Part shown: positions 25,132 to 33,548 of the stretch, one piece after another
How positions within the stretch are numbered: position 1 is the first letter of the stretch
Layout of the letters: each line of letters starts with the position of its first letter
Origin: Streptomyces rimosus subsp. rimosus
GTDB taxonomy: Bacteria > Actinomycetota > Actinomycetes > Streptomycetales > Streptomycetaceae
Direction of reading: 5' to 3'
Assembly: GCF_000720725.1 (NCBI RefSeq)
Contig: NZ_JOCQ01000044.1
Location: 7,147-71,146 of the forward strand
Length of the DNA: 64,000 nucleotides
Notes under the pieces: model-generated
The model's input: the letters and a program-made list of their open reading frames with translations, nothing else
Databases searched by the model: none
Told to the model about the DNA's origin: nothing
Made by a program: the position numbers and the translations under genes

Positions 25132-26310
25132 ATGAACGATCTTGCCCCCTTTCGCGCCCCGGCGCCGACCGGCCACGGCGGCGGCCGCCCCGTGCGCGCC
25201 GCGCTGCGCCGGGCCGCCCCGGCACTGCTGGCGTACGCCGCGATCCGGGCGCTGGGGGTGCTCGTCCTGGCCGCCTGGTCCGCGGCGCACGGCAAGAGCT
25301 GGCACACCCTGCTCACCGCCCGCTGGGACTCCCTCTGGTACACCCGCGTCGCGGAGCAGGGCTACGGCTACAGCGTCCAGCTGGCCAACGGGGACGTGCA
25401 TTCCAACCTGGCGTTCTTCCCGCTGCTGCCGTGGCTGGAGCGGGGTCTGTCCGCGCTGACGCCGCTGTCGGCCGCCGATGCCGGGCTGGCGGTGTCCTGG
25501 CTCGCGTCGCTCGCCGCGGCCTGGGCGCTGTACCTGACCGGCGAGCGGCTGCACGGGCCGCGGGCCGGGGTCGCGCTGGCCGCGCTGTGGGCGGCGCTGC
25601 CGGTGGGGATCGTGCAGTCGATGGCGTATTCGGAGTCGCTGTTCACCGCGCTCGCGGCGTGGGGCGTGTACTGCGTACTGACCGGCCGGTGGGTGACCGC
25701 GGGAGTGCTGGCCTCGCTGGCGGGGCTGACCCGGCCGGTGGGGGCCGCGGTGGTCGCGGCGGTGTGGCTCACCGCCGCGGTGACACTGTGGCGGGACCGC
25801 CCGGCCGGCGGGGCTCCGCGGTGGGGCCGCCACCGGCGGATGCTCCTCGGCGTGCTGCTGGCACCGCTGGGCTGGTGCGGCTATTTCCTGTGGGTGGCCG
25901 CGGAGCGGGGCAGCCTCACCGCGTATCTGGACGTCCAGGGCGGCTGGGGCAACGGCTTCGACGGGGGCAGGGCCTTCGCCGCGTTCCTGTGGGACCTCGG
26001 CTTTCCGGCGGGCCTCGGACTGCTGGCCGGGGTCGCGCTGGTGGTCTGGCTGTACGTGCTGGGCGCGCGCCGCGGGCAGCCGCTGCCGCTGCTCGTCTAC
26101 GGCGGCACCGTCCTGCTGCTGGCGCTCACCGCCAAGGGGTACTTCGGGTCCAAGCCGCGGCTGATGATGCCGGCCTACCCGCTGCTGCTGCCGCTCGCCG
26201 CCGGGCTGGCGCGGTGGCGTCCGGCGGCGGCCTGGACGGTTACGGCCCTGGTCAGCGCGGGGTCGGCGGTGTACGGGGCGGTGTGGCTGAACGGTTCGGG
26301 GCCGCCCTGA
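25132..26310 (+). CDS. PIG-V-like integral membrane mannosyltransferase
   Basis: Polytopic membrane protein, 392 aa, about ten hydrophobic segments. The segment TARWDSLWYTRVAEQGYG followed by NLAFFPLLPWLE (residues 62-105) is the PIG-V/GPI-mannosyltransferase-II signature, implying use of a polyprenyl-phosphate sugar on the outer membrane face. ATG 25132 has no ribosome site. A GATAAT hexamer at 25119-25124 lies seven bases before it, suggesting a leaderless transcript. Acceptor unknown. It may share a pathway with the PAP2 phosphatase just downstream. Confidence 0.8.
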   Translation: MNDLAPFRAPAPTGHGGGRPVRAALRRAAPALLAYAAIRALGVLVLAAWSAAHGKSWHTLLTARWDSLWYTRVAEQGYGYSVQLANGDVHSNLAFFPLLPWLERGLSALTPLSAADAGLAVSWLASLAAAWALYLTGERLHGPRAGVALAALWAALPVGIVQSMAYSESLFTALAAWGVYCVLTGRWVTAGVLASLAGLTRPVGAAVVAAVWLTAAVTLWRDRPAGGAPRWGRHRRMLLGVLLAPLGWCGYFLWVAAERGSLTAYLDVQGGWGNGFDGGRAFAAFLWDLGFPAGLGLLAGVALVVWLYVLGARRGQPLPLLVYGGTVLLLALTAKGYFGSKPRLMMPAYPLLLPLAAGLARWRPAAAWTVTALVSAGSAVYGAVWLNGSGPP

Positions 26311-26599
26311 GCCCGTCGGCCGCCCCCGCGCCGAACGGAACATTCCCCTCCGGGAACGGCCTCCCGGGGAAACGCACCGCGACACCCGCACGAATCGGCG
26401 ATAAACTTCTCCGGCGAATTGGAAAGGGCTCACCCGGAGCGACTTCCGGGAGCGTCCCGAGAGGTAATCGGACGCCCCTGGAATTCCTTCGGAAAACCAC
26501 TGTCCAAAGTCGCGTTTGAGACAGATTGCACATCACATCGTCATTACAAAGCTCACAGTTCGACCGGGCACCGACATCACACGCGGTAACGTCGATTGA

Positions 26600-27622
26600 G
26601 TGCGTACCGATGACAAGCTCGACCAGATGGAGGAGCGCCCGGCCGATCGCCCACCGTCACGTATGACCCGGACCCGCTGGTGGCTGTTCGGGGGCACGCT
26701 CGCGGTGTACGTGGCGATCGTGGTCGGCGTGCTCGCCACCTCATGGCTGGTCACGTTCGACTGGCAGGCCATGCTCTTCCGGCCTTACAAGCAGTGGCCG
26801 GAGATCCACGCCTTCCTCGACTACTTCGTCGTGCTCGGCCAGCGCGGCCCCACCGCGGTTGCCGTGGCGGCCTGGCTGGGCTGGCGCTGCTGGCGGACGA
26901 AGAACCTCCACCCGCTGCTGGTGCTGGGCACCTCGCTGCTGCTGCTCAACATCACCGCGGGCGCCGCCAAGCTCGGCATGGGCCGGCTCGGCCCGCACTA
27001 CGCGACCACCATCGGCGCCAACGAGATGTGGCTCGGCGGCGATATATTTCCTTCGGGCCACACCGCGAACGCCGTGGTCACCTGGGGTGTCCTGGCCTAC
27101 CTGGCGACCACGCCGCTGCGCCGCCGGGCACTGTCGGTGATCGCCGCGCTCGGCGCCCTGGGCGTGGGCATGACCACGGTCTACCTCGGTACCCACTGGG
27201 TCAGCGATGTGCTGCTCGGCTGGGCCGCCGGGCTCCTGGTCCTCCTCGCGCTGCCCTGGTTCGAGCCCGCGGTGGAGTGGGCCGAGGCCCGGCTGACGGC
27301 CCTGTGGATACGGCTGCGGACCGGCCGGCCGCGCGTCCCCGCGCCGCTCGCCCCGGTGGCCGCCCGCTCCGGGCTGTCCGCGCCGCGCCCCGCCCCCGAG
27401 GACGAGGTGCTCGTACGGGAAGCCGCCGGCCCCGCCCGCACCGGCACCGCCACGCGCACCGCGGACGCCCGGCCGCACCACCCGCCGCGCCCGCACACGG
27501 TCCGCTCGGAGCGCACCCCGGTCACCCCGACCGGCCCCCGGCGCCCGCCGCACGCCGACCGCGCACCGCGCACCGCGCCGCTGGCCCCGGCGCCGGCCCG
27601 CGGCCGTACCGGCGGCAGCTGA
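26600..27622 (+). CDS. PAP2 superfamily phosphatase
   Basis: Membrane phosphatase of the PAP2/undecaprenyl-pyrophosphatase type, 340 aa, with about six helices. Motifs: KLGMGRLGPHYA (first PAP2 block) near residue 125, FPSGHTANAVV near 150, and TTVYLGTHWVSDVLLG near 192 with the catalytic His and Asp. The last 100 residues are a Pro/Arg/Ala-rich cytoplasmic tail with no domain. GTG 26600 lacks a ribosome site, and TAACGT ends eight bases before it, so the message may be leaderless; ATG 26627 is an alternative. Confidence 0.87.
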   Translation: MRTDDKLDQMEERPADRPPSRMTRTRWWLFGGTLAVYVAIVVGVLATSWLVTFDWQAMLFRPYKQWPEIHAFLDYFVVLGQRGPTAVAVAAWLGWRCWRTKNLHPLLVLGTSLLLLNITAGAAKLGMGRLGPHYATTIGANEMWLGGDIFPSGHTANAVVTWGVLAYLATTPLRRRALSVIAALGALGVGMTTVYLGTHWVSDVLLGWAAGLLVLLALPWFEPAVEWAEARLTALWIRLRTGRPRVPAPLAPVAARSGLSAPRPAPEDEVLVREAAGPARTGTATRTADARPHHPPRPHTVRSERTPVTPTGPRRPPHADRAPRTAPLAPAPARGRTGGS

Positions 27623-27668
27623 ACCGCGACCAGACCCGCGGGGACGGTACGCACAGCCTCTCCCCCGC

Positions 27669-27716
27669 GGCCGACGGCCCCGGCCGCTCCTCCTCGGAGC
27701 GCCGGGGCCGTCGGCC
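27669..27716 (+). terminator. Hairpin terminator of the PAP2 gene
   Basis: A 16-bp perfect stem (27669-27684/27701-27716) followed by TTTC. The loop itself contains GCTCC/GGAGC. It lies between convergent genes. Confidence 0.85.
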
Positions 27717-27742
27717 TTTCCCACGGCTGGCGCCGCGGCGGT

Positions 27743-27958
27743 TCAGCCCTTCCAGCTGCGGGTCACGACGTCGTCCTTGACCTCGAAGTTCAGGCGGCCG
27801 CCCAGGTACTCCATGGTGATGATCGTGCCCGGCGCCAGGGAACGGACGGTGCTCCAGCCGCGCTCGCGGGCGCGCTCCTCGGCGGTCCGCCGCGCCAGCC
27901 CGACATAGGTCTCGGGGTCGTCGTCGGGTTCGAACGGGGACTTCGGTACGGGTGCCAT
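27743..27958 (-). CDS. I78 family peptidase inhibitor-like protein
   Basis: Small protein of 71 aa matching the I78 inhibitor family: DDDPETYVGLARRTAEERAR (residues 12-31), then RGWSTVRSLAPGTIITMEY and the closing GRLNFEVKDDVVTRSWKG. No signal peptide, so if it inhibits a protease it acts inside the cell. ATG 27958 gives the normal family length; the open frame upstream is Arg-rich and unlikely. Target unknown. Confidence 0.82.
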   Translation of the reverse strand: MAPVPKSPFEPDDDPETYVGLARRTAEERARERGWSTVRSLAPGTIITMEYLGGRLNFEVKDDVVTRSWKG

Positions 27959-28357
27959 GGCAGCCACCGTAGGCGCCCGCCGACGGCGGTGGAAGGGCCG
28001 GGGTGCCACGCCCCGGTACCCGGCCGGTCCTGCGTTCGTCACACTTCTGTCACAGGACCACGGCGCGTGTCCGGTTCGGTTTCCGTCACCCGAACGAGCC
28101 CGGCACTGCACCAACCGGGTGGGAATCCAGGTCGGCCGGATTCCGGCCTTGATCGTCGTCCGGAGACCGCCGCGGCACGCCTGCCGAGCGGCCGGAATTA
28201 ATTCCCCGTCAGTCTCCGTTTATTCCTTCGATTTCCCGCCGTCCGGCGTCCGGAAATCGGTCGGCGGCACGCCGCCCACGCATATTTCACGGGCATGACG
28301 GCCGACGGCGGGTTTGGGTCCACCGCCGCGCGGTACTCGCTGTTGCCGAGGAGCCCC
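27959..28357. other. Intergenic 399 bp ahead of the gas-vesicle operon
   Basis: Divergent region between the I78 gene and gvpO. No gene is seen. It contains the AT-rich palindrome at 28194-28205 and a run of lower GC up to gvpO, so the gas-vesicle promoter is expected here; I cannot assign hexamers with confidence. Confidence 0.5.
28194..28205. promoter_or_regulatory. AT-rich palindrome upstream of gvpO
   Basis: GGAATTAATTCC, a perfect 12-bp palindrome 153 bp before gvpO, conspicuous in a genome of this GC content. Related half-sites GGAATCC and GGATTCC lie at about 28123-28145. Possible operator. Confidence 0.4.
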
Positions 28358-28678
28358 ATGGGAGACAACACAGCGAAGACACCGGACAGAAGCAACAACG
28401 ACCGAGCGGCGTCCGCCCGCCCCAGCGCACCGGAACTCCTGCGGTCGGCCCGGGAACAGCTCGCCGAGCTGACGGGTCTGACCCCCGAGACGGTCTCCCG
28501 GTTCGAACGGACCGAGGACGGCTGGGTCCTGGAGACCGAGGTGCTGGAGCTCGCCCGGGTCCCCGAGACGATGAGCCTCATGGCGTTGTACGAGGTCTCG
28601 CTCGACCCGGACGGCATGCTCACGGGCTACCGGCGCGTCAGCCGCTATGAGCGCGCGAGAGGAAGACCACAGACATGA
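28358..28678 (+). CDS. gvpO: Gas vesicle protein GvpO
   Basis: First gene of the gas-vesicle operon; 106 aa. The C-terminal two-thirds carry the GvpO domain: LRSAREQLAELTGLTPETVS near residue 30, GWVLETEVLELARVPETMSL near 57, MALYEVSLDPDGMLTGYRRV near 76. GvpO is needed for vesicle formation and may regulate or assist assembly. The N-terminus is Asn/Lys/Ser-rich and disordered. GAGGAG precedes ATG 28358. The stop overlaps the gvpA start (ATGA). Confidence 0.93.
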   Translation: MGDNTAKTPDRSNNDRAASARPSAPELLRSAREQLAELTGLTPETVSRFERTEDGWVLETEVLELARVPETMSLMALYEVSLDPDGMLTGYRRVSRYERARGRPQT

Positions 28679-29106
28679 CCGTTGTCCCGGCACAACAGCA
28701 GTCCGGGGGCGGGGGTGGCACCAGTGGCCTCTACGACGTCCTGGAGCTGATCCTCGACCGCGGCCTGGTGATCGACGCGTTCGTCCGCGTCTCACTGGTC
28801 GGCATCGAGATCCTCAAGATCGATGTCCGGGTGGTGGTGGCCAGCGTCGACACCTACCTGCGGTTCGCCGAAGCCTGCAACCGGCTCGACCTGGAGACCG
28901 GCGCCAACAAGAGCCCCGGCCTGCCCGACGTGGTCGGCCAGGTCACCGAGTCCGGCGCCAAGGGCAAGTCCAAGGGCGCGCTCTCGGGCGCGGCCGAGAC
29001 CTTCGCCGAGGCGATCGGTCAGGGGCGGGACAAGGCAGAGGCCGAAGGTGAGCCGCAGCGCAGGCCGCGGCGCACCGCCTCCCGCAAGAAGGAGGAGAGC
29101 GAGTGA
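28675..29106 (+). CDS. gvpA: Gas vesicle structural protein GvpA
   Basis: Major-shell-type GvpA, 143 aa. The GvpA fold covers residues 18-70: LYDVLELILDRGLVIDAFVR, then SLVGIEILKIDVRVVVASVD. This builds the ribbed hydrophobic wall. It has a long C-terminal tail of about 70 residues, Lys/Glu/Arg-rich at the end (RTASRKKEESE), where GvpA of cyanobacteria and halophiles ends soon after the fold. A Gly-run linker (SGGGGGTSG) precedes the fold. Four-base overlaps at both ends. Confidence 0.95.
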   Translation: MTVVPAQQQSGGGGGTSGLYDVLELILDRGLVIDAFVRVSLVGIEILKIDVRVVVASVDTYLRFAEACNRLDLETGANKSPGLPDVVGQVTESGAKGKSKGALSGAAETFAEAIGQGRDKAEAEGEPQRRPRRTASRKKEESE

Positions 29107-29843
29107 GCACGTACGTCTACGGCATCGCCCGCGCCGGCCACCCGGAACCGGAGCAGGAGATCCTGGGCATCGGCGATCCGCCGCGCCCGGTCCGCGTCGT
29201 CCGCGGCGGGGACCTGGCGGCCATCGTCAGCGACTGCCCCGACCGGCTCCGGCCCAAGCGCCGTGACCTGCTGGCCCACCAGCACGTACTGACCGAGGCG
29301 GGAGCGGACGGAGCGGTGCTGCCGCTGCGGTTCGGCTCGCTGTCGGACAGTGACGAGGCGGTCCAGGAGGTGCTGGCCGAGCACGCCGAGCACTACAAGG
29401 CACAGCTGGACGACCTCAACGGCCGGGTCGAGTACAACGTGAAGGCCGCGCACCGCGAAGAGGACGTGCTGCGCCGGGTCCTGGTGGAGGAGCCCGAGAT
29501 CCGGGCCCTCAACGAGGCCAACCAGGCGTCCGGCGGCGGTGCCTACCAGGACAAGCTCCGGCTCGGCGAGCTGATCGCCAACGCCGTGCGGGCCCGCGAG
29601 GTGGGCGACGCGCACACGGTGGAGACGGCGCTCACGCCGCGGGCCGAGCAGTCCCGGCCCGGGCCCGAGGGCGCCGGCTGGCTGGTCAACCTGTCCTTCC
29701 TGATGCGGCGCGAGGACGCGGCCGCGTTCCTGGAGGCCGCCGACCGGCTCGGCTCCGACCACCCCCACCTGGAACTGCTCGTCAACGGACCGCTGCCGCC
29801 GTACAGCTTCGTACGGCCGCTGGAGTCCGCCGCGGCGGAGTGA
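29103..29843 (+). CDS. gvpF: Gas vesicle protein GvpF
   Basis: GvpF/GvpL family assembly protein, 246 aa. Starts with TYVYGIARAGHP and has VRGGDLAAIVSDCPDRLRPK near 35, the conserved AVLPLRFGSL near 77, LNGRVEYNVKAAH near 110, and a C-terminal ferredoxin-like half ending LPPYSFVRPLE. It is thought to bind GvpA and nucleate or chaperone shell growth. GTG 29103 overlaps the gvpA stop by four bases. Confidence 0.94.
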   Translation: MSTYVYGIARAGHPEPEQEILGIGDPPRPVRVVRGGDLAAIVSDCPDRLRPKRRDLLAHQHVLTEAGADGAVLPLRFGSLSDSDEAVQEVLAEHAEHYKAQLDDLNGRVEYNVKAAHREEDVLRRVLVEEPEIRALNEANQASGGGAYQDKLRLGELIANAVRAREVGDAHTVETALTPRAEQSRPGPEGAGWLVNLSFLMRREDAAAFLEAADRLGSDHPHLELLVNGPLPPYSFVRPLESAAAE

Positions 29844-29846
29844 CCG

Positions 29847-30092
29847 GTGGGCCTGCTCAAGGAACTGCTGCTGCTCCCGGCCGCTCCCGTGCGCGGGACC
29901 GGCTGGGTGTTGCGGCAGGTCCTCACCGAGGCGGAGCGGCAGTACTACGACCCGTCCGTGGTCCAGCGCGAACTGCGCGAACTGTCCGAGCGGCTGGACC
30001 GCGGGGAGATCGACGAGGCCGAGTTCGACCGGCGCGAGGACGCGCTGCTGGACCGGCTGGAGGAGCTGCGGCAGCGCTCCTCCGGGGCCTAG
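29847..30092 (+). CDS. gvpG: Gas vesicle protein GvpG
   Basis: Small helical accessory protein, 81 aa: GLLKELLLLPAAPVRGTGWV at the N-terminus, then an amphipathic charged helix (ERQYYDPSVVQRELREL, EIDEAEFDRREDALLDRLEE). Required for vesicle formation in other organisms. GTG 29847, three bases after the gvpF stop. Confidence 0.93.
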   Translation: MGLLKELLLLPAAPVRGTGWVLRQVLTEAERQYYDPSVVQRELRELSERLDRGEIDEAEFDRREDALLDRLEELRQRSSGA

Positions 30093-30143
30093 CCGCCCGC
30101 CCCGCCGCACCCATGCGCAACAGACATTGAGGAGAACCCCGAG

Positions 30144-30791
30144 ATGAAGAACCGGCCGGCACTGGTGCTGGCCGTCGCCGGAGGCTATCTGCTCGGCCGT
30201 ACGAAAAAGGCCAAGCTCGCCATCGGTATCGGCAGCATGGTCCTGGGCAAGCGCCTGAACCTCAGCCCGCAGCAACTGGTCTCCCTGGTCAGCGACCAGA
30301 TAGCGGCCAACCCGCAGCTCAAGGAGTTGCGTGAGCAGCTGCGCGGCGACCTGAAGGGGGTGGGCAAGGCGGCGACCGGCGCGCTGGTCACCAAGCGCCT
30401 CGACTCCCTGGCGGACAGCCTGCACGAACGGACCCTGAACGTACGCGACCAGCTCGACGCGGGCGAGGCCGGCGGCAAGGCCGCGGACACCGTGCGCGGG
30501 GCGACCGGCGGCGGACGCAGCCGTGACGAGGCGCCCGAGGACGCCGAAGAGGAGGAGACCGCCGAGGACCGCGGCGGCTCGCGGAAGTCCGCGGGCGGGG
30601 AAGGACGGAGCGCCGCCAAGAAGACCGGCACCCGCTCTTCGAAGACGGGCACATCCGGCACGAAGACCGCTTCCGACAGGCGCAAGCGGCCCGCGAAGCA
30701 GACCGCCGCCGCCCCGAAGAAGACCGCGTCGGCCGCGAAGAAGACGGCCCGGTCCGCCACCCGCCGCAGCGGGGGTGAGGACCGTGGCTGA
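30144..30791 (+). CDS. gvpY: Gas vesicle cluster protein GvpY
   Basis: Actinobacterial gas-vesicle cluster protein, 215 aa. Residues 1-35 are hydrophobic and glycine-rich (ALVLAVAGGYLLGRTKKAKL). The middle is helical (QIAANPQLKELREQLRGDL). The last 90 residues are a histone H1-like Lys/Ala/Thr/Pro tail (KKTASAAKKTARSATRR). Its function is unknown; it is identified by position in the O-A-F-G-Y-Z-J-L-S-K order. GAGGAG precedes ATG 30144. The stop overlaps gvpZ by eight bases. Confidence 0.85.
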   Translation: MKNRPALVLAVAGGYLLGRTKKAKLAIGIGSMVLGKRLNLSPQQLVSLVSDQIAANPQLKELREQLRGDLKGVGKAATGALVTKRLDSLADSLHERTLNVRDQLDAGEAGGKAADTVRGATGGGRSRDEAPEDAEEEETAEDRGGSRKSAGGEGRSAAKKTGTRSSKTGTSGTKTASDRRKRPAKQTAAAPKKTASAAKKTARSATRRSGGEDRG

Positions 30792-31887
30792 GTCGAGGTC
30801 CGGCGGCCCGGTGGCCGCCGTCAAGGAGAGCGTGGCGGGCAACCCGGCCGTCGACCGCCTCAAGGAAGAAGCCGTCTCGTTCGCCGCGGCGCAGGCCCAG
30901 CGGCTGCTGGTGGCCACCGGCAAGCGGCTCGGCGAGGCCACCACCCGGCTCACGGACGTGGCGGAGGGCCGCAGCGACAGCCTGGTCGGCCCGGTGCTCA
31001 AGGACACGCTCAAGGGCGCGGTCAAGAACACCCTCAAGGACGGCGCCAAGAACACCGTCAAGGGCGCCGTCGGCAAGCTGACCGGCAAGCGCAAGGGCGG
31101 CGGCGGCAAGGGCAAGTTCGTGACGATCAGCGAGGACGTCGACGTCGGCGTACCGGTCCGCGAGGCGTACAACCAGTGGACGCAGTTCCAGGAGTTCAGC
31201 ACCTTCGCCAAGGGGGTGCAGGGGGTGGAGTCCGCCGACGACACCGACTCCAACTGGCGCGCGAAGATCTTCTGGTCCACCCGCAGCTGGAAGGCGCACA
31301 CCACCGAGCAGATCCCGGACGAGCGCATCACCTGGACCTCGGAGGGCGCCAAGGGCACGCTCAAGGGCGTGGTCACCTTCCACGAGCTGGCCGAGAGCCT
31401 CACCCGGGTGCTGCTGGTCATCGAGTACTACCCGAAGGGCCTGTTCGAGAAGACCGGCAACATCTGGCGGGCGCAGGGCCGCCGGGCGCGCCTCGACCTC
31501 AAGAACTTCCGCCGCTTCGTGATGATGCGGGGCGAGGCCACCGGCGAGTGGCGCGGTGAGATCCGCGACGGCGAGGTCGTCGTCAGCCACGACGAGGCCC
31601 TGGAGCGCGAGGAGGAGGACCGCGAGGAGCGGGACACCGAGGGCGCGGACAAGCCGTCCGAGGACTCCTACGAGGAGGGGTCCGGCGATGCCCGCGACAC
31701 CGACGACGCCGAGGGCGAGGAGCCGGAGGCCGAGGACGCGTACGAGGACGAGGACGAGGACGCCGAGGACGAGCCCGAGGACGCGTACGACGACGAGGAG
31801 GACGCCGAGGAGGACGCGTACGAGGAGGAGCCCTCCGACTCCGCTGCCGAGGAGGAGGACGAGCGCGAGCCGGAGCCGGCCCGATGA
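30784..31887 (+). CDS. gvpZ: Gas vesicle cluster protein GvpZ, SRPBCC/cyclase-like with acidic tail
   Basis: Protein of 367 aa. An N-terminal helical region with Lys-rich repeats (LKGAVKNTLKDGAKNTVKGA, residues 75-100) is followed by an SRPBCC/polyketide-cyclase-like domain at about 115-255 (VPVREAYNQWTQFQEFSTFA, DERITWTSEG, RVLLVIEYYPKGLFEKTG). A tail of roughly 95 residues made mostly of Glu and Asp includes three EDAY units. GTG 30784 lies in the end of gvpY, and the stop overlaps gvpJ by four bases. Position identifies it as GvpZ; its ligand and role are unknown. Confidence 0.85.
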   Translation: MAESRSGGPVAAVKESVAGNPAVDRLKEEAVSFAAAQAQRLLVATGKRLGEATTRLTDVAEGRSDSLVGPVLKDTLKGAVKNTLKDGAKNTVKGAVGKLTGKRKGGGGKGKFVTISEDVDVGVPVREAYNQWTQFQEFSTFAKGVQGVESADDTDSNWRAKIFWSTRSWKAHTTEQIPDERITWTSEGAKGTLKGVVTFHELAESLTRVLLVIEYYPKGLFEKTGNIWRAQGRRARLDLKNFRRFVMMRGEATGEWRGEIRDGEVVVSHDEALEREEEDREERDTEGADKPSEDSYEEGSGDARDTDDAEGEEPEAEDAYEDEDEDAEDEPEDAYDDEEDAEEDAYEEEPSDSAAEEEDEREPEPAR

Positions 31888-32207
31888 GTTCCCAGGTCCC
31901 CTCCCCCTACGGCTCCTCCAACGGCGGTGCCAACCTCGCCGACATCCTCGAACGCGTCCTGGACAAGGGCGTGGTGATCGCCGGTGACATCCGCATCAAC
32001 CTGCTCGACATCGAGCTGCTCACGATCAAGCTGCGGCTGATCGTGGCCTCGGTGGAGCGGGCGGAGGAGATGGGCATCGACTGGTGGCGCGACGACCCGT
32101 CGCTGTCCTCCGGCGCCCGGCGCCGGGAACTCGCCCGGGAGAACGAGCGGCTGCGCGAGCGGATCGCCGCCCTGGAGGAGCAGGAGCCGCGAGAGGAGAT
32201 CACTTGA
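31884..32207 (+). CDS. gvpJ: Gas vesicle protein GvpJ
   Basis: Minor GvpA-family protein, 107 aa: NLADILERVLDKGVVIAGDI at 17-36 and LTIKLRLIVASVERAEEMGI at 46-65, then a charged coiled-coil helix (ELARENERLRERIAALEEQE). GvpJ is thought to form vesicle tips or ends. ATG 31884 overlaps gvpZ; the stop overlaps the gvpL TTG. Confidence 0.93.
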   Translation: MSSQVPSPYGSSNGGANLADILERVLDKGVVIAGDIRINLLDIELLTIKLRLIVASVERAEEMGIDWWRDDPSLSSGARRRELARENERLRERIAALEEQEPREEIT

Positions 32208-33034
32208 GCACGCACGGCGCCGAGCTGATGTACACCTACGCCGTCGCACGGGCCGGCTGCCGTCCGCCGGACGGGCTGCTCGGCGTCGCGGACGCACCCG
32301 TGGAGACCGTCGCGGAGGGCGCGCTGGCCGCCCTGGTCTCCCGGGTGCCGGCCGCGGACTTCGACGAGGAGGCGCTGCGCGCGCACCTGGAGGACATGGC
32401 GTGGCTGGAGCGGACCGCCCGCGCGCACCGCAGCGTGGTGGACACCGCCGCCGCGGAGTTCTGCGTGCTGCCGCTGCGCCTGGTGACCGTCCACCGCGAC
32501 GCGCGCGGGGTGCGGCAGGTGCTGGCGCAGCGCGCCGAGGAGTTCCTGAGCGCGCTGGTGAGCCTGGACGGCCGGATGGAGTGGGGTGTCAAGGCGTACG
32601 TCGAGGACCCCGGCACCGCCAAACCGTCCGTGCCCGCGAGCGGTTCGGCGCGTCAGGCGCCGGCCGACGGCTCGGGGCGCGACTTCCTGCGCCGGCGGCT
32701 CGCCCACCGGCAGGCCCAGGAGCAGAGCCAGCGGCGCGCCGACGAGCTGGCCCGCGCCGCCCACGAGGCACTGGACAAGATCGCCGAGCGCAGCCGGCTG
32801 CACCGCCCCCAGGACCCCCGGCTGTCCGGCGTCAGCGGGCGCAATGTGCTCAACGGCGCATATCTGATCCCCCGCGACCAGGCCGGGGCGTTCGCGGGCC
32901 TGGTGGGCGAGCTGGCGGACCGCAGCCCCGGCGTACGGATCGAGCTGACCGGGCCGTGGGCCCCGTACTCCTTCACGCAGGCGCCGCAGCCTTCGGACCC
33001 GGGCGGGGACACCGGGGCGGGCGGTGCCGGATGA
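32204..33034 (+). CDS. gvpL: Gas vesicle protein GvpL
   Basis: GvpF/GvpL family, 276 aa, paralogue of gvpF. Visible: MYTYAVARAGCRPPDGLLG, LAALVSRVPAADFDEEALR near 45, CVLPLRLVTVHRD near 89, GRMEWGVKAYVEDP near 123, and the closing PGVRIELTGPWAPYSFTQ. Start TTG 32204 is preferred because GAGAGGAG lies just upstream and it overlaps the gvpJ stop (TTGA); ATG 32228 is the alternative. Confidence 0.9.
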   Translation: MSTHGAELMYTYAVARAGCRPPDGLLGVADAPVETVAEGALAALVSRVPAADFDEEALRAHLEDMAWLERTARAHRSVVDTAAAEFCVLPLRLVTVHRDARGVRQVLAQRAEEFLSALVSLDGRMEWGVKAYVEDPGTAKPSVPASGSARQAPADGSGRDFLRRRLAHRQAQEQSQRRADELARAAHEALDKIAERSRLHRPQDPRLSGVSGRNVLNGAYLIPRDQAGAFAGLVGELADRSPGVRIELTGPWAPYSFTQAPQPSDPGGDTGAGGAG

Positions 33035-33276
33035 CCGCGCCGGTGCCCGCCTCCGAGCCGGGCCATCCGCTGGCCGACCGGCAGATCGCGCTGGTCGACC
33101 TGCTGGACCGGCTGCTGGCGGGCGGCGCGGTCATCGCGGGCGATCTCACGCTGCGCATCGCCGAGGTGGACCTCGTCCGCATCGATCTGCGGGCCCTGAT
33201 CAGCTCGGTCAACGCCAACGTCCCGTCGCCCTTCGACGATCTGGGGCCGGATGCCGAGGAGGAGGTGGCGCCGTGA
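33031..33276 (+). CDS. gvpS: Gas vesicle protein GvpS
   Basis: Third GvpA-family paralogue, 81 aa: IALVDLLDRLLAGGAVIAGD at 19-38 and LRIAEVDLVRIDLRALISSV at 41-60, then a short acidic end. A minor wall or assembly component, identified by fold and place in the operon. ATGA/GTGA overlaps at both ends. Confidence 0.91.
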   Translation: MTAPVPASEPGHPLADRQIALVDLLDRLLAGGAVIAGDLTLRIAEVDLVRIDLRALISSVNANVPSPFDDLGPDAEEEVAP

Positions 33277-33548
33277 CCCGGCGCGTCGAACTGGACGAGG
33301 ACACCGTGGAGCGCGACCTGGTGCGGCTCGTGCTGACGGTGGTGGAACTGCTGCACCAGCTCATGGAGCGGCAGGCGCTGCGCCGCGTCGACCAGGGCGA
33401 TCTGTCCGAGGACCAGGAGGAGCGGATCGGTCTGACGCTGATGCTGCTGGAGCGGCGGATGGGCGAGCTGTGCGAGCGCTACGGCATCGGCAAGGACGAA
33501 CTCAATCTGGACCTGGGCCCGTTGGGGCCGCTGCTGCCCAGGGAGTGA
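33273..33548 (+). CDS. gvpK: Gas vesicle protein GvpK
   Basis: Last gvp gene, 91 aa, all-helical GvpK: RDLVRLVLTVVELLHQLMER at 15-34, QALRRVDQGDLSEDQEERIG, LMLLERRMGELCERYGI, and the ending ELNLDLGPLGPLL. GTG 33273 overlaps the gvpS stop. A weak hairpin at 33601-33624 may end the transcript. Confidence 0.94.
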   Translation: MTRRVELDEDTVERDLVRLVLTVVELLHQLMERQALRRVDQGDLSEDQEERIGLTLMLLERRMGELCERYGIGKDELNLDLGPLGPLLPRE

